Of a stretch of DNA of 64,000 bases, positions 8,625-16,559 are shown in pieces. This DNA comes from UBA10646 sp046296295 (lineage in GTDB: Bacteria; Bacteroidota; Bacteroidia; Chitinophagales; Chitinophagaceae). A program made the translations under genes and the position numbers. The notes beneath the pieces are model-generated. The model saw nothing but the letters and a program-made list of their open reading frames with translations. It made no database searches and was not told where the DNA came from. Location: NCBI GenBank assembly GCA_046296295.1, contig JBKBLG010000008.1, positions 62,001-126,000 on the forward strand, read 5' to 3'. Within the stretch, counting starts at the first letter, position 1. Every line of letters starts with the position of its first letter.

Positions 8625-10994
8625 ATGAATAAGTTTTTATTTTTCTTTCTAAGCATATTTTTTTTCTATCAACGGGCACAAGCACAGCAAGTTATAGTAG
8701 CTATAACAGTAGCCGATTCATTGGGTAGCCCGCTACCGAACAGCAGTATTAGCATCGCAAAATCAAAGCAACATTATATTACCGACAGTAGCGGCAGTGT
8801 AAGCTTTCCTTTGGCAATTGGTAATCATAGCATCAGTATTTCCCACACTGGATTTTATAAAAAAACAATTTTCATTAACAGCAATACCGACACCAGCTTT
8901 GTAATTAACCTTACGGTAAATGTGAATGCACTACAAGCTGTTACCGTAACTAGCACCAACCGTTTTATTGGTAGCAATAAAATGAGTACACAAACTATTG
9001 ATGTGGCTACGCTTAAAAAACTTCCGGTTATTTTGGGAGAAGTAGATCCTTTAAAAGCAATAGCATTATTACCAGGTGTGAAAAACGGTGGCGATGCTAG
9101 CGGCGGTATTTATGTACGCGGTGGCGGCCCCGACCAAAATCTTGTGCTGCTCGATGGTACTCCTATTTACAACCCCAACCACCTGCTCGGTTTCTTTAGC
9201 ATTTTCAATGGCGACGCTGTAAAAGATATTGAAGTAATTAAAGGTGGCATACCAGCCGAATATGGTGGCCGTTTAAGTAGTGTTATTAATGTAGAAACAC
9301 GAACAGCTAGGAAAGATAGTATGCGATACACCGGCGGTATTGGCCTAATTAGTAGCAGATTAGGAGTAGAAGGCCCGCTTGTAAAGAACAAAGTTGGTTT
9401 CATGTTCAATATACGCCGTACCTATGCCGACGCATTAGCTCGTTTGGCAGCACCACAAGAAGTTGGCAGTAACGGTTACTTTTTTTACGATATTAATGCT
9501 AAAGTTGATTGGCAGCTTAATAACAACAATAACCTAGCCTTACTCATCTATCACGGGCAAGATGATTTTCTGTTTGTGAATGAACGTTTCGGACGACGTA
9601 GAGAGTTTAATACCTACTACGGTAATACAGTGATTGGGCTGCGTTGGCAGCAGCGTATAACCAGTCGCTTACAACAAACAACTAATATCACTTACAACAG
9701 ATTTAATCTTGATAGCAGGTTTAGTTTTAGCAGTTTGCAGTTTTTGTTTAGTAGTGGTATTAGAGATTATAGCATACAAACCCATTTTAATTATAGGGTT
9801 AGTAATCAACTACAGTTAAAATGGGGTGGCCAATATTTGCGACATCGATTTACCCCCGGAGCAGGAGGTGTAACAACGGGATTGCAAGATTTTAAGAGCC
9901 AATTACAAAACCAGTTTGCTAACGAATGGGCTGTTTATGCAAGTGCAGCCTATGATATCGGTGCTCGGTGGAATTTTTCTGCAGGCTTACGATATAGTAT
10001 TTTTAATCAAGTGGGACCCACCACATTACAGCAATTTGATGCTGAAGGTAATGCTCTTGGAACATCGATAACTTACAGTAGGGGGCAGCCTATTGCACAA
10101 TACCAAAATCCGGAACCTCGTTTGAATCTATTGTACCGTATTGATAGTAAAAGTAGCATTAAAGCAAGTTATACTAAAACTGCACAATACCTGCATTTAG
10201 CCACTACGAGCAGTGCCACTTTCCCAAGCGATTTATGGGTACCTAGCAGTAACAAAGTACAACCTAGTATTGCACACCAGTTCGCTATTGGATACTTCAC
10301 ACAGTGGAATGATAATACCTATGAATTTAGCCTGGAAGCCTACTATAAAAGCATGGATAATCAGATAGAAATAAAACCAGGCGCACAACTTATACTAAAT
10401 CAAAACTTAGAAGGTGAAATGATTTTTGGACGTGGTACAGCTTATGGTATTGAATTGTTTGTACAGAAAAAGAAAGGCAGACTCACAGGTTGGCTTGGTT
10501 ATACCCTTAGCAGAACAGAGCGAACTTTTGCAGCATTGAACAATGGACACCCATTTCCGTTCCGCTACGACAGAACACACGATATTAGCTTAGTTACTAA
10601 CTATAAAATCAATCGCAAGTGGGATGCTAACTTTGTTTTCGTTTTTGGCACGGGAAATGCGCTTACCCTACCTAACGGTCGCTTTGCTTACATGACTGGT
10701 GTTAACATTGCCGATCAGCAACCCATTTTCACCAACATCAATCGGTTCGATGCTATCAATAGCTTTCGAATGCCAGCATATCATAGAGCAGATGTTTCAT
10801 TTACCTATACTCGAAAGCCTAATAGTAATAAACGTTTTAAAAGCAGTTGGAACTTTGGTATCTACAACCTGTATAATCGTGCTAACCCATTTTTCATTTA
10901 TGTAGATGTTGATCAAGATCAACAAAAAGTTCAAGGCAAAAAAGTATACCTATTTCCAATCACACCAAGTGCTACTTGGAATTTTATTTTTTAA
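8625..10994 (+). CDS. TonB-dependent outer-membrane receptor with carboxypeptidase-like N-domain
   Basis: A 789-residue outer-membrane transporter. Order: signal peptide (MNKFLFFFLS...AQAQ), a carboxypeptidase-regulatory-like beta domain (about 22-105), a TonB plug (about 120-230; GGIYVRGGGPDQNLVLLDG, IEVIKGGIPAEYGGR) and a 22-strand-type barrel ending in an aromatic residue (TWNFIF). No SusD partner follows; instead a DUF4249 lipoprotein starts 2 bases after the stop, a pairing common in Bacteroidota. The ligand cannot be told; the pairing is usually not glycan-specific. One GYAA element (8909) encodes LTVN between N-domain and plug. Confidence 0.93.
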   Translation: MNKFLFFFLSIFFFYQRAQAQQVIVAITVADSLGSPLPNSSISIAKSKQHYITDSSGSVSFPLAIGNHSISISHTGFYKKTIFINSNTDTSFVINLTVNVNALQAVTVTSTNRFIGSNKMSTQTIDVATLKKLPVILGEVDPLKAIALLPGVKNGGDASGGIYVRGGGPDQNLVLLDGTPIYNPNHLLGFFSIFNGDAVKDIEVIKGGIPAEYGGRLSSVINVETRTARKDSMRYTGGIGLISSRLGVEGPLVKNKVGFMFNIRRTYADALARLAAPQEVGSNGYFFYDINAKVDWQLNNNNNLALLIYHGQDDFLFVNERFGRRREFNTYYGNTVIGLRWQQRITSRLQQTTNITYNRFNLDSRFSFSSLQFLFSSGIRDYSIQTHFNYRVSNQLQLKWGGQYLRHRFTPGAGGVTTGLQDFKSQLQNQFANEWAVYASAAYDIGARWNFSAGLRYSIFNQVGPTTLQQFDAEGNALGTSITYSRGQPIAQYQNPEPRLNLLYRIDSKSSIKASYTKTAQYLHLATTSSATFPSDLWVPSSNKVQPSIAHQFAIGYFTQWNDNTYEFSLEAYYKSMDNQIEIKPGAQLILNQNLEGEMIFGRGTAYGIELFVQKKKGRLTGWLGYTLSRTERTFAALNNGHPFPFRYDRTHDISLVTNYKINRKWDANFVFVFGTGNALTLPNGRFAYMTGVNIADQQPIFTNINRFDAINSFRMPAYHRADVSFTYTRKPNSNKRFKSSWNFGIYNLYNRANPFFIYVDVDQDQQKVQGKKVYLFPITPSATWNFIF
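8909..8922 (-). repeat. GYAA element
   Basis: In the TonB receptor gene, encodes LTVN. Stem A-T. Confidence 0.85.
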
Positions 10995-10996
10995 CC

Positions 10997-11902
10997 ATGA
11001 ATACAATAAGAATATTTTTTATATTTATAATTACTATAACTTTCTTTGCTTGTGAAAAAGATATAGATATTGATGTGCCGGCAGGTAAGCAATGGCTGGT
11101 AGTAGAAGGTTATATCAACAATGTGAACAGATTTTATAACTATGTAGTATTATCAAATTCCGTAGATTATTTCAATCCTAATTTGCAAGGCTTACCAGTG
11201 AGCAACGCAACAGTAACCATTACAGAAGGCGAATGGCGTAATAACCAATATGTATGGGATCGCAATACTACTGTTCAATTGCGTGAACTTAATTTTCCGG
11301 GTATTCCTAGTAACTTTCGTAAAGGTGTTTATTTTGATCCACGTTTGATTACCGATTCAAGCAATGCACTTATTGGCCGACCTCAGAAAGATTATTTATT
11401 AGAAATAGCCTTTGCAGGCAAAAGTTATAGCGCTATCACAAGATTACTTGCACCAGTTCAGCTCGACAGTCTATCGTTCGCAGATAGCACCTATGATGAT
11501 GATGATGCTCGTTATGAGATGCAGATGACGTGCAACTACAAAGAACCCGATACTATCGGCAACAGATATTTATATTTCTGGCAATGGCGAGAAAATAGAA
11601 CTAACTTTGGCTGGGGCGGATTAACCTTTAGCAGAGCGCCGGGCAGAGACGACTTAGTTAATGGGCAATACATTCGTTTAACACATCCTCAAGGCTTACC
11701 AGTTGGCGATACAGTACAATACATGCTTACAAGCGTTACAAAAGAAACATACAATTTTTGGGATAGTTATCAAAAAGCGAGAGATAACAACGGGCTCTTT
11801 CAAACACCAGTAAATCTTATTAGTACCATTCAAGGCACCGATGTAATTGGATGTTTTAGTGGATTTAGTATTAGTACACGTACACAAATCGTGAAAAAAT
11901 AA
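10997..11902 (+). CDS. DUF4249 lipoprotein partner of the TonB receptor
   Basis: A DUF4249-family lipoprotein of about 301 residues. The start is taken at the ATG 2 bases after the receptor stop, giving a clean lipoprotein signal (MNTIRIFFIF...TFFAC) with the lipidated Cys followed by EKDIDIDVP, rather than the longer frame from 10976 that overlaps the receptor. The N-terminal part (WLVVEGYINN, VSNATVTITEG) is the family's typical beta domain. It is probably an outer-membrane lipoprotein assisting the receptor in ligand capture; the family function is not established. Confidence 0.88.
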   Translation: MNTIRIFFIFIITITFFACEKDIDIDVPAGKQWLVVEGYINNVNRFYNYVVLSNSVDYFNPNLQGLPVSNATVTITEGEWRNNQYVWDRNTTVQLRELNFPGIPSNFRKGVYFDPRLITDSSNALIGRPQKDYLLEIAFAGKSYSAITRLLAPVQLDSLSFADSTYDDDDARYEMQMTCNYKEPDTIGNRYLYFWQWRENRTNFGWGGLTFSRAPGRDDLVNGQYIRLTHPQGLPVGDTVQYMLTSVTKETYNFWDSYQKARDNNGLFQTPVNLISTIQGTDVIGCFSGFSISTRTQIVKK

Positions 11903-11958
11903 TTAGCAGGCTTTGTGAAATATCCTGTATGCAACAGCTGTACTGCACAACCAACCCT

Positions 11959-12373
11959 ATGGGGTACAACCTTCGCAAAGTGATAGCATGCTTTATATGT
12001 ATTTGCAGCTATGCATCAACACAAACTTAAACAACTAAACACATATCAAATTATAGTAGCAAGTTAAAAGCAGCTACTGTATATAATAGATTTTAATATT
12101 TCAATTCCAAATGATATTCTAAGTAATGGCAACACATACAACGTTAATATTAAAAAAATCAAACTTACCGACAGTGTCGATGCTCAAATGAATGAAGAAA
12201 CAGGCTTTTTTACAAAGAACATCAAACTAGCACCAGGAGAAAGTAAAAAAGTTGCTTTAGTTATACAATTCGCTACCCACGCAATAGGCTACTTATGCCA
12301 TCAAAATAAACTAGGGGTAATAGCATTGAAGCAACATATTTATTTACGTAAGTGGCATTATTTTGCATCATAA
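11959..12373 (+). pseudogene. Remnant of a MuiA/DUF4139-type secreted protein
   Basis: Three joined pieces: a signal-peptide-like start from ATG 11959 (KVIACFICICSYAS), a stop, then in the same frame SSKLKAATVYN, like the N-terminus of mucoidy-inhibitor A proteins (SKIKxVTVY). Around 12090 the frame changes and a stretch begins whose NEETGFFTKNIKLAPGESKK matches the DUF4139 C-terminal pattern (NxETGxLTWxLxLxPGExKK). The middle of a protein normally near 500-600 residues is missing. The family assignment is from memory of the motifs, so moderate confidence; that the segment is broken is clear. Confidence 0.55.
12342..12354 (+). repeat. GYAA relative, TAC stem
   Basis: ATTTAC-GTAA-GTG at the end of the MuiA-like pseudogene; stem only partly paired. 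Confidence 0.45.
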
Positions 12374-12382
12374 TATTGTATC

Positions 12383-12805
12383 ATGGAAAAACTTATGTAT
12401 ATTTTGTTTGCATTATTAGCTGTTGCGTGTAATAACAACGATAACTCCTACAGCAATGGTGTAGATAGTAATTATCAAACCGCAAAGGAAACTTTAGTAG
12501 AGAAAGAAAAAAAGGAGCCCAAGAGGTTTTTAAAAATTGAGAATGAAAAAGATAAAAAGAACTTTTGGGGACAAACTGTTGTGAAGGCATATCTGGTAAA
12601 TACGGCATCGGTAGTAAGCTATAAAAACATTCGTATAAAATCGTTTTACTACAAAAACGGTCAATTAGTTGAAAATCATGAAGATGTTATTGATGCAACT
12701 ATAGCACCAGGCAACAAAGAAAAAATCAAGCTGAAATATGGTACACCTAAAGGTACCGATAGTGTTGCTTTAAGTATTATGCAAGCCGAATTTGTTGAAG
12801 AGTAG
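12383..12805 (+). CDS. Small lipoprotein, uncharacterised
   Basis: A 140-residue predicted lipoprotein: short hydrophobic signal ending LLAVAC with Cys16, followed by an Asn/Ser-rich linker (NNNDNSYSNG), a Lys/Glu-rich stretch and a beta domain (residues about 60-140; VVKAYLVNTASVVSYKNIRIK, TIAPGNKEKIKLKYG) resembling the FxLYD/DUF3426 type of extracytoplasmic Ig-like fold. No function is known. It follows the pseudogene by 9 bases and is closed by a GYAA element and a strong bidirectional terminator. Confidence 0.75.
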   Translation: MEKLMYILFALLAVACNNNDNSYSNGVDSNYQTAKETLVEKEKKEPKRFLKIENEKDKKNFWGQTVVKAYLVNTASVVSYKNIRIKSFYYKNGQLVENHEDVIDATIAPGNKEKIKLKYGTPKGTDSVALSIMQAEFVEE

Positions 12806-12822
12806 TAATACGCTCGATACTA

Positions 12823-12836
12823 CATTTACCGTAAGG
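12823..12836 (+). repeat. GYAA element
   Basis: Intergenic after the 12383 lipoprotein gene; TTACC-GTAA-GGTAA, 5-base stem. Confidence 0.85.
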
Positions 12837-12848
12837 TAATTAATAACT

Positions 12849-12878
12849 AAAAGCACCGCTCTGCAGAGCGGTGCTTTT
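12849..12878. terminator. Bidirectional terminator between lipoprotein gene and folE
   Basis: A 30-base perfect palindrome (arms AAAAGCACCGCTCTG/CAGAGCGGTGCTTTT) between converging stops at 12805 and 12898; T-runs on both strands. Confidence 0.9.
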
Positions 12879-12897
12879 AGTTGGTAATAATACAATA

Positions 12898-13572
12898 CTA
12901 CATGTCTGTTTTTAAATCTATATATCGCAATAATTCATTGCGGGTAGCTTCTTCTTTAAACTTACCCCCGTAATAGCTTGTAACTGTGCTACTAGTATCA
13001 TCTTCAACACCACGGCTTGCTACACAAAGGTGTTTGGCATCAATAATTACAGCTACATCTTCGGTATCTAATATTGCTTGTAAGTCTCTTCCGATTTGTA
13101 CTGTTAAACGTTCTTGTACTTGCGGACGTTTTGCATAAAACTCAACCAAACGGTTCAACTTGCTCAAGCCAATTACCTTGCCATTACTAATGTATGCAAC
13201 GTGAGCCTTACCATAAATAGGTACAAAGTGATGCTCACAATTACTGTAAAAGCTGATATTTTTTTCAACCAACATTTCGTTGTACTTGTACTTGTTTTCA
13301 AACAACGCAATTGCAGGCTTATTAGCAGGGTTCAATCCACTAAATATTTCTTTCACATACATTTTCGCAACACGGCGAGGCGTACCCTTAAGACTATCAT
13401 CAGAAAGGTCTAAGCCAAGTACATCCATAATAGCTTTAAAATGCTTTTCAATAGCAGCAACTTTTTCATCGTCGCTTAAATCAAACGCATTGGCTCTCAT
13501 GGGTGTATCCACCGATGTAGCAATATGGTTATCTCCCATTTCATCAATATGCAAATCGCTTAGCTCAATCAT
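12898..13572 (-). CDS. folE: GTP cyclohydrolase I
   Basis: Converts GTP to 7,8-dihydroneopterin triphosphate, the entry to folate and, through QueD, to queuosine. Zinc ligands are visible in SNCEHHFVPI (Cys and His) and HLCVASRG (Cys), and the family motif EDDTSSTVTSYYGG lies near the C-terminus. The frame can be extended to ATG 13617, overlapping queD by 41 bases; the internal ATG at 13572 lies 5 bases past the queD stop and gives about 224 residues, the more usual arrangement, so it is preferred. It forms a queD-folE operon. Confidence 0.93.
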   Translation of the reverse strand: MIELSDLHIDEMGDNHIATSVDTPMRANAFDLSDDEKVAAIEKHFKAIMDVLGLDLSDDSLKGTPRRVAKMYVKEIFSGLNPANKPAIALFENKYKYNEMLVEKNISFYSNCEHHFVPIYGKAHVAYISNGKVIGLSKLNRLVEFYAKRPQVQERLTVQIGRDLQAILDTEDVAVIIDAKHLCVASRGVEDDTSSTVTSYYGGKFKEEATRNELLRYIDLKTDM

Positions 13573-13576
13573 ATCT

Positions 13577-13990
13577 TTATTCAGCGGGGTATTCAACAAA
13601 GTTCCGTTCTGTTTCATACAAAGTAATTTTTAATGAATGTTCTGATGGTATTTGCTTTCGCAACAAGTTGTAAATAACTACTGCAATATTTTCGGCAGTA
13701 GGATTTATGCTAGCAAATTCAGGAACATCGAGGTTTAAATTTTTGTGGTCGAAGCGATCAAGCACTTCTGTTTTAATAATATCACTCAACACTTTCATGT
13801 CCATCACATAGCCTGAAATAGGGTCAATATCTCCCACCACTTTTACGATGAGTTCGTAGTTATGGCCATGATAGTGCACATTGTTACACTTTCCGAATAC
13901 ACGAGTATTTTCAGCATCGGTAAGTGCAGGGTTATGCAAGCGATGTGCCGCATTAAAATGTTCTTTTCTAAAAACCGCTACTTTTTTCAT
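13577..13990 (-). CDS. queD: 6-pyruvoyl-tetrahydropterin synthase / QueD family protein (copy 1)
   Basis: A 137-residue tunnelling-fold enzyme acting on dihydroneopterin triphosphate, the FolE product; in bacteria usually 6-carboxy-tetrahydropterin synthase for queuosine. Zinc histidines are H16 (FNAAHRLHNP), H41 and H43 (HYHGHNYEL), and the catalytic cysteine is C35 (FGKCNN). The order queD-folE with tight coupling supports a shared pterin pathway. A second paralogue lies 250 bases upstream (14242-14649), so the two may have split roles. A variant GYAA element with a CCC/GGG stem lies just upstream at 14005. Confidence 0.9.
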   Translation of the reverse strand: MKKVAVFRKEHFNAAHRLHNPALTDAENTRVFGKCNNVHYHGHNYELIVKVVGDIDPISGYVMDMKVLSDIIKTEVLDRFDHKNLNLDVPEFASINPTAENIAVVIYNLLRKQIPSEHSLKITLYETERNFVEYPAE

Positions 13991-14004
13991 AATTAATTGG
14001 GCTT

Positions 14005-14020
14005 CATTTGCCCGTAAGGG
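14005..14020 (+). repeat. GYAA element, CCC/GGG stem
   Basis: CATTTGCCC-GTAA-GGG upstream of queD. Different stem, same loop. Confidence 0.7.
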
Positions 14021-14193
14021 ACGATCACTAATAGCGACACACTTTCGCTGCCAACTTTCATCCGAATACCCTTATTAAGTAAGAAGTGTGCTTACCATTT
14101 AAGGTACGGTGTTAATAACGCTACCCGTTACACTTTGTTTAAACCTTCTGCAAAATAAATGTAACAATAATGTTCTAGTTAGTACCTCGAGTA

Positions 14194-14205
14194 CTTACGT
14201 AAATG
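14194..14205 (-). repeat. GYAA relative, TAC stem
   Basis: CATTTAC-GTAA-GT on the minus strand, intergenic between the queD copies. Confidence 0.45.
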
Positions 14206-14241
14206 AATTTATGAAAGTTTGTTAAACAGTAAAAATAAATC

Positions 14242-14649
14242 CTACCCAAAATACTCCACATAAATACGTGGTGTTTCATATAATTTAACACAGTGCAGCT
14301 GCACATGAGCAGGCAAATGCGGCACTAATTGTTCCCAAATACCCATGGCTAAGTTTTCGGTGCTACACATTTTACCTGCCAAAAATGGCACATCTAGGTT
14401 CAGATTTTTATGATCTAACTGCTTAATAACTTTTTCTTGAATGAGTTTGCTCAACTGTTTTACATCCATTAAAAAACCGGTATCGGCATCAACCTCACCT
14501 TTTACGGTTACAAAGAGTTCAAAGTTGTGACCATGCCAGTTTTCGTTGGCACAAACGCCAAATACAGCTTCATTTTGCTCTTTGCTCCAATTCGGATTGT
14601 AGAGTTTGTGTGCTGCGTTAAAATGTTCTAACCTAGTTAAGTATACCAT
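14242..14649 (-). CDS. 6-pyruvoyl-tetrahydropterin synthase / QueD family protein (copy 2)
   Basis: A 135-residue paralogue of the 13577-13990 protein with the same catalytic set: H14 (FNAAHKLYNP), H39 and H41 (WHGHNFEL) and C33 (FGVCAN). The cysteine spacing and the Lys/Asn pattern around it are those of active enzymes, so it is not obviously degenerate. One copy could be true QueD and the other a PTPS-like enzyme feeding tetrahydropterin or folate synthesis; sequence alone does not decide. It is transcribed separately from the queD-folE pair. Confidence 0.88.
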   Translation of the reverse strand: MVYLTRLEHFNAAHKLYNPNWSKEQNEAVFGVCANENWHGHNFELFVTVKGEVDADTGFLMDVKQLSKLIQEKVIKQLDHKNLNLDVPFLAGKMCSTENLAMGIWEQLVPHLPAHVQLHCVKLYETPRIYVEYFG

Positions 14650-14680
14650 GTAACCTCACATTCAATTGGCTGCAAAAATA

Positions 14681-14709
14681 ATCAACCCCCGAATATGTCG
14701 GGGGTTGAT
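14681..14709. terminator. Palindromic terminator
   Basis: Twelve-base perfect arms (ATCAACCCCCGA/TCGGGGGTTGAT) with ATATG loop, 17 bases downstream of the small membrane protein gene (minus strand). Confidence 0.85.
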
Positions 14710-14725
14710 TTATAAAGTGTATTAA

Positions 14726-14881
14726 TTATCTGGAATAAACCCAAACAACATCGCGGTTATGATCTTGATACACTGTTGAATAACCGTATCTGTCGCGGTT
14801 GTAATGGTAAATATTGTACCCCAAGGATATGCCAACGGCAACACCCAGCAAGAAGAACAAAAAATTACGAGATCTGCCCAT
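14726..14881 (-). CDS. Small single-pass membrane protein
   Basis: Taking the ATG at 14881 gives 51 residues beginning MGRSRNFLFFLLGVAVGIS: one membrane helix with basic residues before it, then a Tyr/Arg-rich tail (NIYHYNRDRYGYSTVYQDHN). The frame opens further upstream (to 14956), but that extension reads through the promoter region of the divergent mqnB. Resembles YtxH-like small envelope proteins only in general form; no family recognised. Confidence 0.6.
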   Translation of the reverse strand: MGRSRNFLFFLLGVAVGISLGYNIYHYNRDRYGYSTVYQDHNRDVVWVYSR

Positions 14882-14979
14882 AGTGGTACTAATACAACTA
14901 CAAAGATAGTATTTATTTGAAAGTGGAAAATTAATTTTTACAGAAGATTTTTCCACATAGCCGCTATTACATTTACACC

Positions 14980-15651
14980 ATGAAAGTGCTTGTAACTGCT
15001 GCTACTGCTGCAGAATGGCAGCCAGCGGCTGCCGCATTACCAACGTCCATGCAGCCGAATAACAATGGCACTCCAGCAGTTTTTTTTCAAACTACGGGGG
15101 TGGGCATGCTTTCTTCATGTTTTCATTTGCAACGTAGCATTCTGCAAATTCGGCCCGATATCGTAATACAATTAGGCATTGCGGGCACATTTACCGCAAG
15201 GTTACCGCTCAGTACAGTGGTAGTTGTAGAACATGAATTTTTAGCTGATACCGGTGTTTGGGAACAACAAACATGGAAAGATATCTTCGATTTGCAACTT
15301 GTGGCTCCGAACGAAAATCCATTTCAAGCGAAGGCGTTGAGCAACCCTTGGCTGCAACAATATAACTTTTTGAAATTACCTACAGTTATTGGTGCTACCG
15401 TGGCACAAATAAGTACCAACACAACCCATATAGCACAAATACAAAAGCATTACAATGCTTCCATCGAAAGTATGGAAGGCGCCTCCTTACATTACGTATG
15501 CAGCATGTTACAAATTCCATTTTTACAGATGCGAGCTATCAGCAACTGGGTTGGGGTGAGAGATAAAACACAATGGCAAATTGCTCCAGCCATACAAGCG
15601 GTGAACCAAACACTACTAAATTGGTTACACTGCCTGGTAAAACAGTCGTAA
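14980..15651 (+). CDS. mqnB: Futalosine hydrolase
   Basis: A 223-residue nucleoside-phosphorylase-fold enzyme that removes hypoxanthine from futalosine to give dehypoxanthine futalosine in the futalosine route to menaquinone. Signatures: QLGIAGTF (residues 64-71), the catalytic region SMEGASLHYVC, and RAISNWVGVRDKTQWQ near the C-terminus. It is followed within 52 bases by mqnD, so both belong to the same pathway and probably the same transcript. A GYAA-variant (GCAA loop, 15188) encodes FTAR inside it. Confidence 0.92.
   Translation: MKVLVTAATAAEWQPAAAALPTSMQPNNNGTPAVFFQTTGVGMLSSCFHLQRSILQIRPDIVIQLGIAGTFTARLPLSTVVVVEHEFLADTGVWEQQTWKDIFDLQLVAPNENPFQAKALSNPWLQQYNFLKLPTVIGATVAQISTNTTHIAQIQKHYNASIESMEGASLHYVCSMLQIPFLQMRAISNWVGVRDKTQWQIAPAIQAVNQTLLNWLHCLVKQS
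15188..15201 (+). repeat. GYAA element, GCAA loop
   Basis: In mqnB, encodes FTAR. Confidence 0.75.
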
Positions 15652-15659
15652 TATTTTCG

Positions 15660-15673
15660 CCTTACGGCAAATG
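15660..15673 (-). repeat. GYAA element, GCC/GGC stem
   Basis: Between mqnB and mqnD. Outer pair changed to G-C. Confidence 0.8.
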
Positions 15674-15702
15674 TTGCAACGCCTTTCATGCAACTTTGTA
15701 AC

Positions 15703-16548
15703 ATGAATATTACAATTGGTTACAGCCCCTGCCCTAACGATACCTTCATTTTTGATGCACTGGTAAATGGCGATATTCCAACCGATGGGCTACACTTTTC
15801 ACCAGTATTAGAAGATGTTCAAACCCTGAACGAATGGGCATTAGCGGGTAAGCTACCCTTTACTAAAATCAGCTATGGGGTATTGCCGCTCATTACATCG
15901 CAGTACAACATGCTACCCTCAGGTGGCGCACTTGGCATGGGCGTGGGACCCATACTTGTAACAACACCAGAATGGCTGGCAGCCAATGGTAATGCCACTC
16001 CTACATCCGTTATCATTCCAGGAGCCAATACTACAGCTCACCTATTATTTAGTTGGGCTTACCCACAAGTAACACAAAAACGTTTTGCTGTATTTCACAA
16101 CATTGAAGATGCGATCTTACATGGCGAAGCCGATGCCGGTGTAATTATTCACGAAAATCGTTTTACATATCAACAAAAAGGCTTGGTAGCATTGTGCGAT
16201 TTAGGCAACCTCTGGGAGCAACAATTACAAGTACCCATACCGCTTGGGGGTATTGCTGTTCGTAAAGATGTTCCACTTACAATTGCCTTACGGGTAAATG
16301 CCTTGATACAACAAAGCATTGCTTATAGCTGGCAGCGCTACCCCAATATTAGCGATTATGTACAATGCCATGCACAAGCAATGGAGCCTACCGTAATGCA
16401 ACAACATATTGAACTGTATGTGAACGACTTTAGCCATCATATTGGCGCAAAAGGAAAGACAGCCGTGAACACCTTACTACAAGTGTACCAACAACTGCAA
16501 CCACAAAGCAGCTACAACAATGCTGTATTTATAGAAGCACCTCTATAG
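15703..16548 (+). CDS. mqnD: 1,4-dihydroxy-6-naphthoate synthase
   Basis: A type II periplasmic-binding-fold enzyme (about 281 residues from ATG 15703) that cleaves cyclic dehypoxanthine futalosine to 1,4-dihydroxy-6-naphthoate, the last dedicated futalosine step. The start MNITIGYSPCPNDTFIFDA is highly typical; GGALGMGVGPILV and DAGVIIHENRFTY are further family motifs. An ATG five codons upstream is in frame but the family N-terminus begins at 15703. A GYAA element with GCC/GGC stem (15660) lies in the mqnB-mqnD gap. Confidence 0.94.
   Translation: MNITIGYSPCPNDTFIFDALVNGDIPTDGLHFSPVLEDVQTLNEWALAGKLPFTKISYGVLPLITSQYNMLPSGGALGMGVGPILVTTPEWLAANGNATPTSVIIPGANTTAHLLFSWAYPQVTQKRFAVFHNIEDAILHGEADAGVIIHENRFTYQQKGLVALCDLGNLWEQQLQVPIPLGGIAVRKDVPLTIALRVNALIQQSIAYSWQRYPNISDYVQCHAQAMEPTVMQQHIELYVNDFSHHIGAKGKTAVNTLLQVYQQLQPQSSYNNAVFIEAPL
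16286..16300 (-). repeat. GYAA element, one-base insert
   Basis: In mqnD, encodes ALRVN; CATTTACCC-GTAA-GGC. Confidence 0.6.
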
Positions 16549-16559
16549 GCGTTCAACTT

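Larger units (their letters stand above)
13991..14241. other. Intergenic region between the two queD paralogues
   Basis: About 250 bases without a gene. It holds the promoter region of the queD-folE unit, a GYAA element with CCC/GGG stem (14005) and a TAC/GTA-stem relative on the other strand (14194). Nothing else recognised. Confidence 0.6.

Noticed and set aside
10976..10996. Earlier start of the DUF4249 gene
   Set aside because: Overlaps the receptor stop; the later ATG gives a proper lipoprotein signal.
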